The notes: generated from the sequence alone by a model not told the origin. DNA of 64,000 nucleotides from Nilaparvata lugens (GCF_014356525.2 NC_052515.1:21085725-21149724), one strand, 5' to 3'. Numbered from the stretch's first letter, positions 27,604-39,895 are shown. Made by a program: numbers and translations.

Positions 27604-27850
27604 ATTTCTTTATTATGTAACTTATGTTACAATATTTACTGGCTTATACACCAATTTACATTAAATGACGATAATTCAACGAAGTTTACAAAGTATAAAT
27701 AATTGATCAATGAGAATAAAAGGTTGAATGCAATTAGAATAATAATAATAATAAATGTGATGTAACTTCATAAATCGGCGGTGTTTCAACAAATAATTGT
27801 CGATTCTCTAAGAAGGATATAAAATATCCTTCCCATTAACACACGATCAG
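27604..27850 (-). repeat. Interspersed repeat C, copy 3
   Basis: Inverted copy of 22328-22590, sharing the complement of 'gtgtataagccagt' near 27638 and of the TGTGTTGAT end near 27838. It contains an (AAT)n run at 27740-27755. Confidence 0.65.
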
Positions 27851-28283
27851 GTTGTGATGAATTAGAGCTGTTTGGAATTATAACTCGAAGTAATGTTCAA
27901 ATAAAAAAATAAGAAACTCTACTTAATAAGTAAAAAACTAGTTTATTTGAATCTTAGAATTATGGGATGAATGAATGAATGAATGAAATTAGAATGAGTA
28001 ATAGTGAATACAATATTGCATTGATAATTAAAATAAGATAAATGGAACAAACGTTATAGGGGTGGGATTTGAATTAAAATCCCATTGAGATTGAGAAGAG
28101 AAGACGAGTAATCTCTTATTGAAGAATGAAGTTGAGAGTTATATAAGTAGAAAGGATATTGAAGGAGGAGAAAATGAAAAGACTGAAGATCGAAGGAGAA
28201 AAGCAAAATAAAAATGAAAACAATCAATGGAACGTGGTTGACCGCACTGGAGAAAAAAGAAAGACAATGAGCAGAAAGATTGA
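27851..28283. other. Non-coding purine-leaning DNA, no gene seen
   Basis: It contains a short GAAT repeat at 27968-27990 and A/G-rich sequence. No gene is recognised. Confidence 0.45.
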
Positions 28284-28479
28284 AGCCAGTTACACACACA
28301 TCGATTCTTGGATGTACGACTCTTTGACATCCTTATAAATTCTATTAGATTAAACGGAACTTAACAAACATAATCTGTTCACTGTTTGACATCATCTAGT
28401 AGGAGTTCAATCTAATTGAATTTATAAGCATGACAAAAAGTCGTACGTCAAAGAATCGATGTGTGTGTAAATAGCTTTA
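28284..28479. repeat. Foldback element, family A copy 4 (diverged)
   Basis: Long inverted arms: TTACACACACATCGATTCTT faces AAAGAATCGATGTGTGTGTA, and TTCTATTAGATTAAACGGAA faces a complementary segment. The inner arms are shared with the other family A copies; the outer ends differ. Confidence 0.7.
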
Positions 28480-28523
28480 AAAGGTTCGAGTTGGAAGTTG
28501 GAGAAGCAATAGCCAAATGATAA

Positions 28524-29855
28524 GGGTAACCGTCCACTGGAACCGTATTCAACCGAATCTGCCGGCCGTTAATTCGGCCGAATATGGTCGTCCATTGCAA
28601 CCGTTTACGTCAGTCTAGTTCAGAAGTTGACTGGTGGCCAATTATTGAATTAACTACTATTATAGCCATAAAAAATTTTCATAAACAATGATTATATTGA
28701 GATTTTGAAAATTGAATAAACTAAATTAGATATTCATTACAATAATTATTATACCTTCAGATCCTATTTGTTCAGCAATCTTTGTCCACAGATTCCTATT
28801 GTAATGTAGCCGATTATTTGACATGAATTTTCACAATCCGAGAGTACCCACTGTTTAAAAATTAAAAGTGTCGACGACGGTGAAAATTCATGAAAAGTAA
28901 AATTGGACTGAAAAATGTATGCCTCTTGGCAGTCGGTTACGAGGACGGGACCTGGAACTATCTACCGCAGATAATCGGGCCCGGCTCTACCCCTCTGTTC
29001 CGAGATACCATTTTCATGGTTCAGTGAGTTGCTAATATTATCAATTTCATTATTATATATTATTCATCTTTTTTTTATTGAAGACAAATCCTGTAATTAT
29101 TCTATTATTTGTTTAAAAAGTTTTTCTTATATTATTTTATTTAAGTTTCCAGTTTCATTTTGAGTTACAATTTAATTAAATCGATTACTTAGTTATCCAA
29201 AATATAATCTGTTTTGTTCATTCTTTTAAAATATAGCTCCTTTCTCATGAGTTATAGAGTTAGATCAATTTAACCTCTCGCAAGCCAAGCGATTCCCCCA
29301 TTATAAATTGTTATCATAATACCAGCTCATTACCATAATGTCTAGCTAATTTTATTAGTCAACTTTGAATTAATTGATCATTCTCACAACCCTAAATCAC
29401 CAGCTCAATACCATACATAATATAACCCCAATTACCTCTTTACTTAATCCCCCCATTACACTATGAACACGACGATGATATCTTTTGCCTCGCATATCCC
29501 ACAATGGAATATGCTCTTGAACCAAACTTATCATCTATTCATTGTCCATAGTTACAACTTTATAAAACAGAACAACTTAAAAAAACAAAAACAAACAAGA
29601 CTGTGGAGCAATTAGGTTGGGAACACTTTGTTGTCTCAGCTCGACTAGTTAGTTCGGCCGGATAGAGCCGGAAAATCCCATTCAATTCGCATCGAAAACG
29701 TGATCGGCCGAAGACGGCCGTGCACGCCCGTATGAACCTGTTGCAATGGACGAACATCATCTATTCTTTTCTTTGTTGGAGGGTCGTTCGGTCACGTTCG
29801 GTAGTTTTCGGCCAATGCTAGTTCTGGCGAAAAAGGTTCTAGTGGACGGCCCACT
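28524..29855. mobile_element. Non-autonomous DNA transposon with CCGTCCACT ends
   Basis: The left end GGGTAACCGTCCACTGGAAC is inverted at the right as GGTTCTAGTGGACGGCCCAC. Inside each end lie further related blocks rich in CGGCCG and in 'tccattgcaacc' or its complement. Length is 1.33 kb. No transposase frame is visible. Confidence 0.65.
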
Positions 29856-29892
29856 TAAGACAAGGAAGCCTACGGGAAAGAAGGATTGAAAC

Positions 29893-30175
29893 AGATTAAT
29901 TAATTAATTGCCTTTATTTTACTTTACTTTATACAATTTAAAAAAGTATTGAAAGCAGTGTTAATTGATGAATGTTTGTACACCGTACATGACTATTTTA
30001 GAATAGATTGGAATCGTTTTATGTGATTCATGTGTTATTTTATTGTTCTGATACTGACTGATCTTAGTGTTTTTGTGTTTGTTTTGACTTACTTTAGTGT
30101 TAAAAAATTGACGAAGTCCATGTATTCATGTGAATATTTTATGACCAATAAAATTCTATTCTATTCTATTAAAGG
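29893..30175 (+). repeat. Retroelement-like 3' end with (TATTC)n tail
   Basis: The segment ends in CAATAAAATTCTATTCTATTC, that is, a polyadenylation-like signal followed by a short pentamer array, as seen at LINE 3' ends. No reverse transcriptase is attached. Confidence 0.4.
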
Positions 30176-30229
30176 CGGAGTGAGACTGTACAGCCTATGT
30201 GCCACACAACCATTTACATTCCATAAAAG

Positions 30230-31110
30230 AAAAAATATAAACGACGGAGAAGAGGAGAAGAACATGGAGAAGAATGAGGAAGACGGAGGAATACAGAGCA
30301 GAAGAAGACGAAAAAGGCAGGGGAGAATAAGATGAAGAAGGCAGAGGAGAAGAAGATCAAGAAGCCAGTGAAGAAGAAGATGGAGAAGACTAAGGAAGAC
30401 GACGAAGAACACAGAGCAGAAGAGGACGAAGAAGGAAGGGGAGAGGAAAATGAAGAAGGCAGAGGAGAAGGAGATTAAGAAGGCAGGGGAGAAAGAGATG
30501 AAAAAGGCAGGGGGAAGACGACGAAGAACACAGAGCAGAAGAAGATGAAGAAGGTAGAGGAGAAGAAGGTGAAGAAGGCGGGGAAGAAGAAGATGAAGAA
30601 GGCAGAAGAGAAGAAAATGAAGAAGGTAGGGGAGAAGAAGATGAAGAAGGCAGAGGAGAAGGAGATTAAGAAGGCAGGGGAGAAGAAGATGGAGAAGGCA
30701 TAGAAGAAGAAGACAAAAAAGGCAGGGGAGAAGAAAATGAAGAAGGCAGAGGAGAAGAAGATGGAGAAGGCATAGAAGAATAAGACAAAAAAGGCAGGGG
30801 AGAAGAAGATGAAGAAGGCAGGGGGAAGACGACGAAGAACACAGAGCAGAAGAAGATGAAGAAGGTAGAGGAGAAGAAAATGAAGAAGGCAGAGGAGAAG
30901 AAAATGAAGGAGGCAGAGGAGAAGAAAATGAAGGAGGTAGGGGAGAAGAAAATGAAGAGGCAGGGGAGAAGAAAATGAAGAAGGCAGAGGAGAAGAAGAT
31001 GAAGAAGGCAGGGGAGAATAAGATGAAGAAGGCAGAGGAGAAGAAGATGAAGAAGAAAGAGGAGAAGTAGAAGTAGAAGGAGAAGAGGAAGATGAAGAAG
31101 ACTGAGGAAG
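30230..31110 (+). repeat. Purine minisatellite, GAAGAAGATGAAGAAGGCAG-like unit
   Basis: Many degenerate copies of a roughly 24-36-bp unit of GAAGAAGATGAAGAAGGCAG followed by RGGA run head to tail. A 240-codon minus-strand frame of Phe/Ser/Pro is the repeat's translation. Confidence 0.85.
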
Positions 31111-31369
31111 AGAGAAGAGAAATAAGATGTAAGAGAAAGTAATGGGAGGTGAAAAGAGTGCCGCCGAAGAATTATGCTGGAATGGCACGTGTTTCACCTA
31201 TACTGAGACACACTGTAAGCTGACAGCATTGCTCACTAACAGCATAGCATTGCTAGCAATTCAACTGAGGCTGACACATTGAAGTGAATCGAACCGTAGC
31301 AGTGATGCAGAGTCGTTGACTTGTACAGCAACTCAGCTGGAGCCGCTGAAACCAGTAGTGCCTACTGCC

Positions 31370-32020
31370 TTCCTCACAACAAGAACAACAAGAAGAAGAA
31401 CGTTGGTGAAGGAGAAGAAGAAGGAGGAGTAGGAGGTGGTGGAGGAAGAAGAGGAGATGAAGAAGAAGAAGAAGAAGGAGAGGGAGAAGAAGAAGAAGAA
31501 GAAGAAGAAGAAGAAGAAGAAAAGAAGAAGAAGAAGAAGAGGAAGAAGAAGAAGCAGAAGAAGAAGAAGAAGGAGAGGGAGAAGAAGAAGAAAAGAAGAA
31601 GAAGGAGAGGAAGAAGAAGAAGAAGGAGAGGGAGAAGAAGAAGAAGAAGAAGAAGAAGAAGAAGAGGAGAAGAAGAAGAGGAAGCAGAAGAAGGATGAAG
31701 AGGAGGAGAAAAAGAAAAAGAAGGTGAAGCGTGAAGGAGGAGGAGGAGGAGGAGGAGGAGGAAGAGGAGGAGGAGAAGGAGGAGGCGGAGAAGGAGTAGG
31801 AAGAGGAGGAGGAGGAGGAGGAGGAAGAGTAGAAGAAGAAGGACATAGGAGGAGGAGATGGAGGAGGAAGAAGAAGAAGAAGAAGGAGGTCGAAGGAGGA
31901 CGTTGTGTAAGAGGAAAAATAGGAGGAGGAGGAGTAGTAGCAGGATTGGTAGAAGGAGGAGGATTAGGAAGGAGGAAGAAGGAGTAGGTGGAGGAATAAG
32001 AGGAGGAGGATGGAGAAGGA
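31370..32020 (+). repeat. (GAA)n/(GGA)n homopurine tract
   Basis: About 650 bp are nearly pure purine on the plus strand, first GAA-rich and then GGA-rich. All frames on both strands are low-complexity (Glu/Lys/Arg/Gly or Ser/Leu/Phe). It could form triplex DNA. Confidence 0.85.
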
Positions 32021-32640
32021 GTAATCGCGGATTTTTCAAGTGCACGTGCCGAGCTTTGTGGGAGGAGCTAGACCGCGATTATTAGGAGGAAAACGTCATT
32101 GACCTAGGACTAAGCTGCAAGACGTAGAGCAATAGATTAGCCTAGTTCCCTCCACTTGTCTAGCGCTAGGACAAGTGCAGCATTAGGCTGTCCATCATAT
32201 CGCTAACAAAATCTATTAACATTGTTGTCATGGTAATTGTATTTTGATTATGTTGTTTCGCATTTTTATTTATTTTGTGTGTCTTGAGTTGTATTGAATG
32301 ATTGGCTTCGTTAGCCCAATTATTGGATTTTTTTCTTGTATCAATTCTTTATTGCCAAAATTTAACAACGTAACAAAAAAGGTTAATAAATCAAACACTC
32401 ACCACAATAAAACTATTAGTTCTGTGAACAGTAGACCTCACTCAGTATTCTCATCCACAAGTACCTGATTGAAACTATAGACCTTATATGGAAATACAGC
32501 AATAGACTGGCTTCTCCACACATCTGTGTAATCACTTGTCAGCTGATTTATAATGAATAATTCGATAGTCTGATTTTTACTCTAATATTTGCGTATGAAG
32601 GAGACTCCTTTTTCCTTTTATATCATCCTTGAAATGCAAA
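32021..32640. other. Non-coding DNA, no gene seen
   Basis: Mixed-composition sequence with no recognisable gene. Confidence 0.45.
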
Positions 32641-32850
32641 ATTTCCAAAAACCTTGTATATACGTCGACACGCAATTGAAAAAGGAACATACCTGTCAAA
32701 TTTCATGGAAATTTATTTCCGCGTTTCACCGTAAATGCGCAACATATAAACATATAAACATTTAAACATTCGAACATTTAAACATTAAGAGAAATGCCAA
32801 ACCGTCGACTCGAATCTTAGACCTCACTTCGCTCGGTCAATAAAATAAAA
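32641..32850 (+). repeat. Interspersed repeat with AAACAT tandem
   Basis: It contains 'aacatataaacatataaacatttaaacattcgaacatttaaacatt' followed by GCCAAACCGTCGACTCGAAT and GACCTCACTTCGCTCGGTCA. A related AAACATC tandem occurs at 58057-58125. This looks like the end of a dispersed repeat. Confidence 0.5.
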
Positions 32851-33047
32851 TTAACTACCCAGAACTAAAATACTAAAAGTTGTTTCAGGCACCACACCAC
32901 CAGCAAAAGAAAAGTCTTTGACCGCTGGTGGGAGTCGCAAAAAGTCCGATTCAAAATTTAAAATAACACAACACAAATTAAGTTGATATGGTATTGATAA
33001 TAATTAGCGTAACAATAACATAAACAAAGTTACCTCTGCTCGTCTGT

Positions 33048-33600
33048 AGTGAGATCTACATTGTAATGGCTGTAAAGAGAGATAGGAGAACAACGCTACC
33101 GATTCTCTTTCTTGTCACTGCCTTCTATAGAGGATGGCTGTTATCTGACGTAATATTAGCTGTTCATTCTTATTTACAATAATAAATCATATTTTATTCC
33201 ATAAGAAAATATGTTTGTCAATAAAATAATGAATTTTCACAATTGAGATCACATAATCTGATAATTGATCATTATGATTTGTGATTATTATTAATTAAAA
33301 TTTCTACATTATTGAAAAACGATATGGTAACGTCGCATAGCTATAGTGAAGTCCACGTTATAATGACAGAGTTCGATTGGCCATAGTGTTGCTATCCTTG
33401 TCTATCATTCAACAAAGCAGATAGCGCCATCTCTTTCTCGCTTTGCTCTGTTGCCAGATCTCCTTTTAACAATGTAGAATTAATAATCAATCAACACAAT
33501 ATTCCATCTTAGTTATTAAAATTAATTATGAAATTATTTGAAAATATAATTTCTTGCTTAATAAAATATAATTGATTATTTTAAACGAATTTCACTTTAT
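33048..33600. repeat. Two partial copies of the CTATAGTGAGGTCCACG element
   Basis: 33048-33160 matches the right end and 33337-33600 the left end of the transposon seen whole at 58399-58770 (shared AGATAGGAGAACAACG and CCTTGTCTATCATTCAACAA). They may be parts of one element broken by a rearrangement. Confidence 0.55.
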
Positions 33601-33785
33601 GTTTGATTTATAATTCAGTTGAATGAGCATATCGAGTTCCTACTTTTGATTTGAGTCACGAGTCGTCCGTTTGTGGGTTTGTGTGTTTGTATGCTCGACG
33701 AAAGCTTTCGAATGCTTTCATCAATATTATTTCAAATTTCTAACACATTCTTTGTAATATTATACAGATCGAGCTCGTTGGCCAA

Positions 33786-34057
33786 TAATAATAATAATAC
33801 TGAGGGTGTTGCCCACATAAGCTCTTAGGCTTGTGCGTGGGTAATGAGTGAGAGCGATGATGATGAGAAAATAGATGACGACTACTTTTTAGGTAATCGG
33901 GAACGACGGCTTATCGTCTCCTCCGAATGACGGGGTGGCCTTATCTACGTGATTGTGCTGTGGTCAAAAACTTTTGCCCCGGTCGAGATACGAACTCAGG
34001 TTCTCTTGATTATTGGACTGGCGCGTTATCACTTACTCCAATGAGCCAACCCATCAA
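33786..34057 (-). mobile_element. tRNA-derived SINE with (ATT)n tail
   Basis: On the minus strand the head starts GGGTTGGCTCATTGGAGTAA (box-A-like) and carries box-B-like GAGTTCGTATCTC about 50 bases later. An unrelated body and a (TTA)n tail at 33790-33805 follow. Length is about 270 bp, typical of arthropod SINEs. Confidence 0.65.
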
Positions 34058-34477
34058 ATGGGGTGTTTCGGATTCAGTCAATGAAATTCACTCATTTCTT
34101 CATCCTTTTCGAGGATGTGGCAGTTCAACATTGAACTGCTCAACAGCTGGCAGAATTTCAGCGGAATTTTGAGCGAGTTCTCTAGCACGTGGGGTTCATT
34201 AATAATATAATTACATCAAGTGATTAGCCTAGTTTGCTCTCCTCGTAACCAGTGACTGACCAGCAGTCAGATTTTATCTGGAAAATTTACAATTTTCTAT
34301 TAAATGTAACGTTGGCTCTCATCATCTAAATAACTAACCGTATTCAACTTATTCAATTTTGAAGTTTTGATTCTACTATGCTTTTGATTCTTTATTTGTT
34401 GTATTTGTATTTGAGAAAAAAATTAATGTATCTATTTTTATTTATTTATATTCAGATCAGTGCGTTCACTCACTCTC
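34058..34477. other. Non-coding DNA, no gene seen
   Basis: No recognisable gene or repeat. Confidence 0.45.
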
Positions 34478-34682
34478 TAGGCTAGGCGTACACCCGTTAG
34501 TCAAGACAAGACATGATCAGACACGTTCAGTCACAATACTGATTACTCTACAGTAATAATGATCAGTCACAATACTGACTAATTGCAATTAGACATGTCT
34601 TCATAAGCAATTATGTGAAGTATTGTGACTAAACATGTATTGTTTCGTCTTGACTAACTGGTGTTTGCCTAGCCTTAGGTAG
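34478..34682. repeat. Foldback element, family B copy 2
   Basis: Arms contain TTAGTCAAGACAAGACATGA and, inverted, TCGTCTTGACTAACTGGTGT, with TGAAGTATTGTGACTAAACA inside. More diverged than copy 1. Confidence 0.65.
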
Positions 34683-34741
34683 ATAGATTGATATCATCTT
34701 ATTGATAAAGATCTTATAAAGGATCTTACAAGACAAATAAG

Positions 34742-35729
34742 ACAAATAAGGCTGGTCACACACCGATTAGTCAAGACAAGACTGGTCACGTTTAGTCACA
34801 AATATCGGGGCACCGAGCTTCGCTCGTGTGTATTTATACTCGTGAAATACTCGTGAGTATTTATTGACTTTTGATAAACCAAACACAATTCTTTTAAGTG
34901 ATTGGGGAAGTACTAACAGGCACAGCCCAAAACTGTTTCTTTCCCGAATTATGATTTATACACTATAAATACTCCAGCAAGTAGGTTATGTTCCATAGAC
35001 TTGAATTCAGGTTCAATTTTCTGTTCAATCATTTGAGAACAAAAAATTCATAATTTAGATTATATACACACCAAATTGAATAACAAAATAACTACTCACT
35101 AATCACTTGAAATTGTCAAATAATGATCAACTTTGAAAATAAATTATGATATACTCTAGTTTAGGAGGATTATCATGTCATGTCAACAAATCAGATTATG
35201 TTGATCAAATCGATTAAATTGTCTAGCTAGATAAAATTTCTCGCTGATTGATTATAATTACACAGCTGGAAATAATTCTGTCTCTCTCCCACACAGGCAC
35301 ACGCATCTTCTGTTATCGAGAGACGACGAAATTATCATGTGTTTTCCAAGGATGAATTATCCTTTTAAAGTCGTTCAGCGAGTTTTCCAACAAATGAGAC
35401 CTAGTGCAAATCTTTATATCCTAAACCTAATATGTTCCAAATTTTGTGAAAATCGTTAGAGCCGTTTTCGAGATCCGTAAAACAGAAATAACCAGATATA
35501 AAAATAGCCAGATATAAAAATAACCAGATATAAAAATAATCAGATATAAAAATAACCAGATATATAAATACAGAAATTGCTCGCTTAATATAATAGGATA
35601 TTTCACATTGATACTTATGACGCAACTCACACTGATTAGTCATTGCAATTAGACTTGACTCCATAAGCAACTATGTGAAGTATTGTGACTAGTCTTGTCT
35701 TGACTAATCGGTGTGTGACCAGCCTTAGA
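34742..35729. repeat. Foldback element, family B copy 3, split by insertion
   Basis: The left arm is at 34742-34800 (GCTGGTCACACACCGATTAG...) and the right arm at 35619-35729 (...GACTAATCGGTGTGTGACCA). The ends pair well, so this is one foldback into which 34801-35618 was inserted. Confidence 0.7.
34801..35618 (-). mobile_element. ~0.8-kb interspersed element inserted into a foldback
   Basis: The element begins AATATCGGGGCACCGAGCTT and ends after GTTGCTCGCTTAATATAATA. Its extent is fixed by the interrupted foldback around it. It contains a small tandem of 'aaaatagccagatat' (35504-35570). Related ends occur at 1-135, 57236-57530 and 57890-58195. No coding frame is recognised. Confidence 0.6.
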
Positions 35730-36290
35730 CATCTGATGATGGGTGGGATCTGAGATGTCCTACGTCAGCAAACTTCTGTTTTGAGCAAGCTATTTGCCAA
35801 AGTCAGAACGTCGGATATAGAAGTAGATAGAGAATCAGATAAAGGTTCAGATTTGTTAGATGTCAAAGTCAAACCAGGAAAATAGTGAGAAGGTTGAAAT
35901 ACTTCAAAGTTGAGCTTGAAATATTTCAAAGGACTATCAAGAATTATTATTTTATTATCAGACTGATCCAGGAGAATTTATAAGAATGCTGGACTTCGAA
36001 AACTATTCAGAATTTGAGTATCCCCTGTTGATGGATTTCGATTTTAGCCTTGAAGTGGCCTATTGAACTTCTCAAAATATTCGCAAACAATATTTGAAAC
36101 ACACAATTCAAATAATGTGCAGTCACGTGGATTGTGTGAACGCGTAGGATGATGAATGGTGTGTCAAAGGAGAGAAGAAGGCGTAGAAAACTGCAAAGGA
36201 GGAGTTGGAGGATAGGAAATAAAAGGAGCATGAGGAGGATGAATAGAAAAGTAAGAAAGGAAATCATAATTATTAACTTCGTTGTAGTTC
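35730..36290. other. Non-coding DNA, no gene seen
   Basis: No recognisable gene or repeat. Confidence 0.45.
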
Positions 36291-36299
36291 AGACACTGT

Positions 36300-36420
36300 G
36301 CTACTTGTAAATAAAATACTTACTTGTTACTTATTACTTGTAAATATACTTACTTGTTACTTATTACTTGTGAATATACTTACTTGTTACTTATTGTGCT
36401 ACTTGAAAATAATAATTACT
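36300..36420 (+). repeat. ~36-bp tandem repeat
   Basis: Three copies of a unit with ATACTTACTTGTTACTTATT followed by ACTTGTRA are visible. Confidence 0.7.
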
Positions 36421-36900
36421 CGTGAGTTTTTGGATTTGGATTGACGAAAGGGAAGAAGGAATTTTTTTAAGGAGTTATTTTAAAGGAAAATGATATTTTA
36501 TTTATTTATTTATAATTTTAACAAAGTAGCACTGATTGGAAGAGAAAAACTAAGGATACTCCTTGTACTATTTCTCTCCTAAATTTAGATAACATTTTAA
36601 AAGTCCGAAATAGGGTTATGGTTTCACTTTTATAAAATTTAGTCCATTTTCACTAAAAAACAACGAAAACTAAGAATTTTGACGGTTAAAAACAGAATAA
36701 AAAACAAGAATATCACTGAAGTGGGAGTAGGACGAGGAGAGGACAAAGAAGTTGAAGAATGAGTAGGCCCAAGTTGAAAAACAAATGAAATAAAATTGGT
36801 TACTTAGTAAGAAGCTCGGGATGAAATGGACAGGAATAAGAGGGGGATATATTGTAAGAAAAAAAAAGATTGAAAATGGGGCAAGAGGAGAAGGAAAAAA
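36421..36900. other. A-rich non-coding DNA, no gene seen
   Basis: Purine-leaning sequence with a short (TATT)n run at 36500. No gene is recognised. Confidence 0.45.
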
Positions 36901-37690
36901 CACAGACTAGACGGTGAGAAATTGAAAGTGTAATGGGGAGGAGGAAATGGTGAAGGAGGATAATGTGAAAAAATGAAAGGTTGATAAATTAATAGGAAAA
37001 AATGGACATGGTGGAGGAGTGTAAGAGTGATAAGGAGAATCGAAGATTGGAAAATAGGGTGGGGTGGAATTGAAGATGGAAGGAAATAGAAGTAAAAGAG
37101 AAGAAGAAGACAAAAGAAGAGAAGAAAAGAAAGTGAGAGGAGAGGAGGAGAGAAGATAAGAGAAGAAAAGAAAGAGAAAAGATTACAGAGATGAGAAGAG
37201 AAGAAAAGAAAGAGAAAAGATTACAGAGATGAGAAGAGAAGAAAGCAAAAAAGAAGAGAAGTGAGGAGAAGAGAAAAGAATACAGAGATGAGAAGAGTAG
37301 AGATGGGAGAGAAAAGAGAAGAGAAGAGAAGAGAAGAGAAGAGAAGAGAGAGAAGAGAAGAGAAGAGAAGAGAAGAGAAAGAAGAGAAGAGAAGAGAAAG
37401 AAGAGAAGAGAGAGAAGAGAAGAGAAGAGAAGAGAAGAGAAGAGAAGAGAAGAGAAGAGAAGAGAAGAGAGAGAAGAGAAGAGAAGAGAAGAGAGGAGAA
37501 GAGAAAGAAGAGAAGAGAAGAGAAGAGAAGAGAAGAGAAGAGAAGAGAAGAGAAGAGAAGAGAAGAGAAGAGAAGAGAAGAGAAGAGTAGATAAGAGAAG
37601 AGGAGGGGAGAGAAGTGAAGAGAAGAGAAGAGATGAGAAGAGAAGAAAAGAAAAAAAGGAAAGAAGAGAAATGAAGAGAAGATAATTTTG
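36901..37690 (+). repeat. Purine tract with long (GAGAA)n array
   Basis: The core at about 37315-37590 is a nearly pure GAGAA pentamer array, with AG-rich degenerate copies on both sides. A Ser/Leu/Phe frame of up to 320 codons on the minus strand is its translation and not a gene. Confidence 0.85.
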
Positions 37691-39450
37691 AAGCCGAAGA
37701 TTAAAATCTATGGAGTAATGAATTATCTGATTGATCATGATTGTGTTTATAAAGTGTAGACTACACTCATGCCCATTTGAGAAAACTTGAAAATGTAAAG
37801 CTGGAATCATAATTAAACACAGAATCAAAATACGATAAAGAAGTGTATTCCAGGAAAAACAACAGATGCTAAGTTTTAGTTGACATGAGAGAAATGAGAA
37901 CGAGGCTAAAGATGGAGACGTGAATATGGGGTTGTGAAAATAAAGATGCATGTGAGAAGGGGTTGGAGAAGAGAAGAGTATGAAGGGGACAAGAGAAGAA
38001 CTGTAGAAGAAAAATATTGATGGATGGGAATAGAAGCAACCATTAATTATCTGCAGCTAAACATTGGTTATACATTCATGACGATCGACCGGCTAGACCG
38101 GCAAGCTCTTCAAAGCAAATTGGCCGTAATCAGACAGAGATCACACCTGTTGCACCAAACGTTACTATTTGCTCTGTTCCCTTTCAGCTCCGTAGGCGGC
38201 TACAATTTCCTTAATTTTCGACTATTCCCATCTCTTCTTCCTCTACAACAGTCTTCCAGTTATAACGGGCCATGTCTTACACACAAAACATCATAATTTT
38301 GACCAATCGCAGCCGTCTCACTGCTACCCTAAGAATGTGAACTAACCTAAAAGCTAACCTAACCTTAAAAGACGCTCATAGTGATATCTGAGTTGAGAAA
38401 CGCGCCAGGGTTGATTAAACCCGGAAAAGTTACTGTGGTGATGTCCATCTCAAACTGTCAGCATTAGTTGAATGGGGAGCATTGGGGGTATTCGAAATGA
38501 GTGCTGACAGTTTGATGAAATTCGGCCAAACATGCGAGTTTTAGTGACCTGTGGACAGCAATCGAATCAGGATCAGGACTGCTACCGGCTGTGCAGCCTA
38601 TCTCCACAATCTTGTGTTCATGTGTTGTAAAGCTGTTGCCATTATTCCGTTCAAATCATCTCGGAGCGGCACAGGCTCGTGAAATTAAATGGTTGAGAGG
38701 GAAAAAACAGTTTAACCTTCAAACTATTTCTCTCCTAAATTCAGATTGAAAAAAGTTAGAGATTGGGTAAGGTTCACTTTTTACTCTATTAGGATGAGAG
38801 ATGAGTGGGTGAAACGGGTAACTCTGATATTGTGAACCATAATAGCCACGCCAGGTTCTGTACTGAGTAATACATTTTTTTAGGCCTATCATCCACAATG
38901 TGACTCTCTTAGGTCCTTTTGTGTTCAATAGCAGTTGAATTCAATTATGTTCCCTAAGGGCGGAAATAATTTAATACCGTGTTCTAATTCACAATTTTTG
39001 AAATTGAAATGTGTTGTAATAGAAACAAGAATTGAAATTGTGTGACTTTTTTGTGTTGCACATTAGGCTACGCTATGAAGCTCATCAAATAAGATTTCTC
39101 AATTTGATTATTTTTATTCAAATTAAGGTATATACTTGTAAGAAGTCCTCCTTCTCTCAATCATAGTTCCATTGAAAGAAAAATGTGAAATTAATTTTAT
39201 GTTATATGCTACAATCAATAGTTCGGTAATAGTAGGTTCTAGTCTCAATTTGCAATATATATTTCATTGTATTTATATTATCCACAATGTCACAATTCAA
39301 GCAAATCATGTCTTTGAACATTGAAAATAAAATAAATTTGTTAAAATCTCATACAGTAGTAACTGGAAAAACTAACGAAACTATCAGACAAAATGAATTG
39401 CACACGTAATTTATATCATCAGTAGTGGTGTTTTGAGAGAGCTGCCTATC
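37691..39450. other. Non-coding DNA, no gene seen
   Basis: A better balanced block at 38030-38360 contains a 90-codon plus frame but no recognisable motif. Short CTAACCT-like repeats lie at 38342-38368. I call no gene. Confidence 0.4.
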
Positions 39451-39451
39451 C

Positions 39452-39895
39452 AATAGAAATCGAGGGGTGTGGCCTCCCCCCTCCACCCCCCCAGCCACAG
39501 TCCGCCATTTTGGCCCCACCCCCAGCCAAAAGGAATCAAGGGGCGTGGCCACGCCCCCCTCCACCCCCCTGCCCTAGTCAGCCATTTTGGCCCCGCCCCC
39601 CTCCACCCCCCCAGCCCTAGTCAGCCATTTTGGCCCCGCCTCCAGCCAATAGGAAGCAAGGGGCATGTTCAAAATGGCGTCCCTCCACCCCCCTTCCCTA
39701 GTGTAAGCCATTTTGTCCCCCACCACCCCAACCAATAGGAAGAGGCGACGGCCATCTTTGTTGTAGCAGGTGTCAAAAACATCTGTCATCTCCCACCAAA
39801 GTCCCCAACCAAGAGGTTCCCCTACCCAGGAAGTGCCCCCGACGGCGGCCATCTTTGTTGTAGCAGGTGTTCTGACATCTGCCCCAGTTAACACC
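39452..39895 (+). repeat. GC-rich direct-repeat block left of the Polinton
   Basis: Units of CCACCCCCCYRSCC, AGTCAGCCATTTTGGCCCCG and CCAATAGGAAG recur four or five times at 39470-39740, followed by two copies of GGCCATCTTTGTTGTAGCAG (about 39749 and 39848). Composition is far from the surroundings. It may belong to the left end of the adjacent element, but no inverted partner is present to show that. Confidence 0.6.

Noticed and set aside
30475..32085. Long frames on both strands of Glu/Lys/Arg or Ser/Leu/Phe
   Set aside because: Direct translations of GAA/GGA repeats.
36989..37951. 320-codon Leu/Ser/Phe frame
   Set aside because: Translation of the (GAGAA)n array and its flanks.
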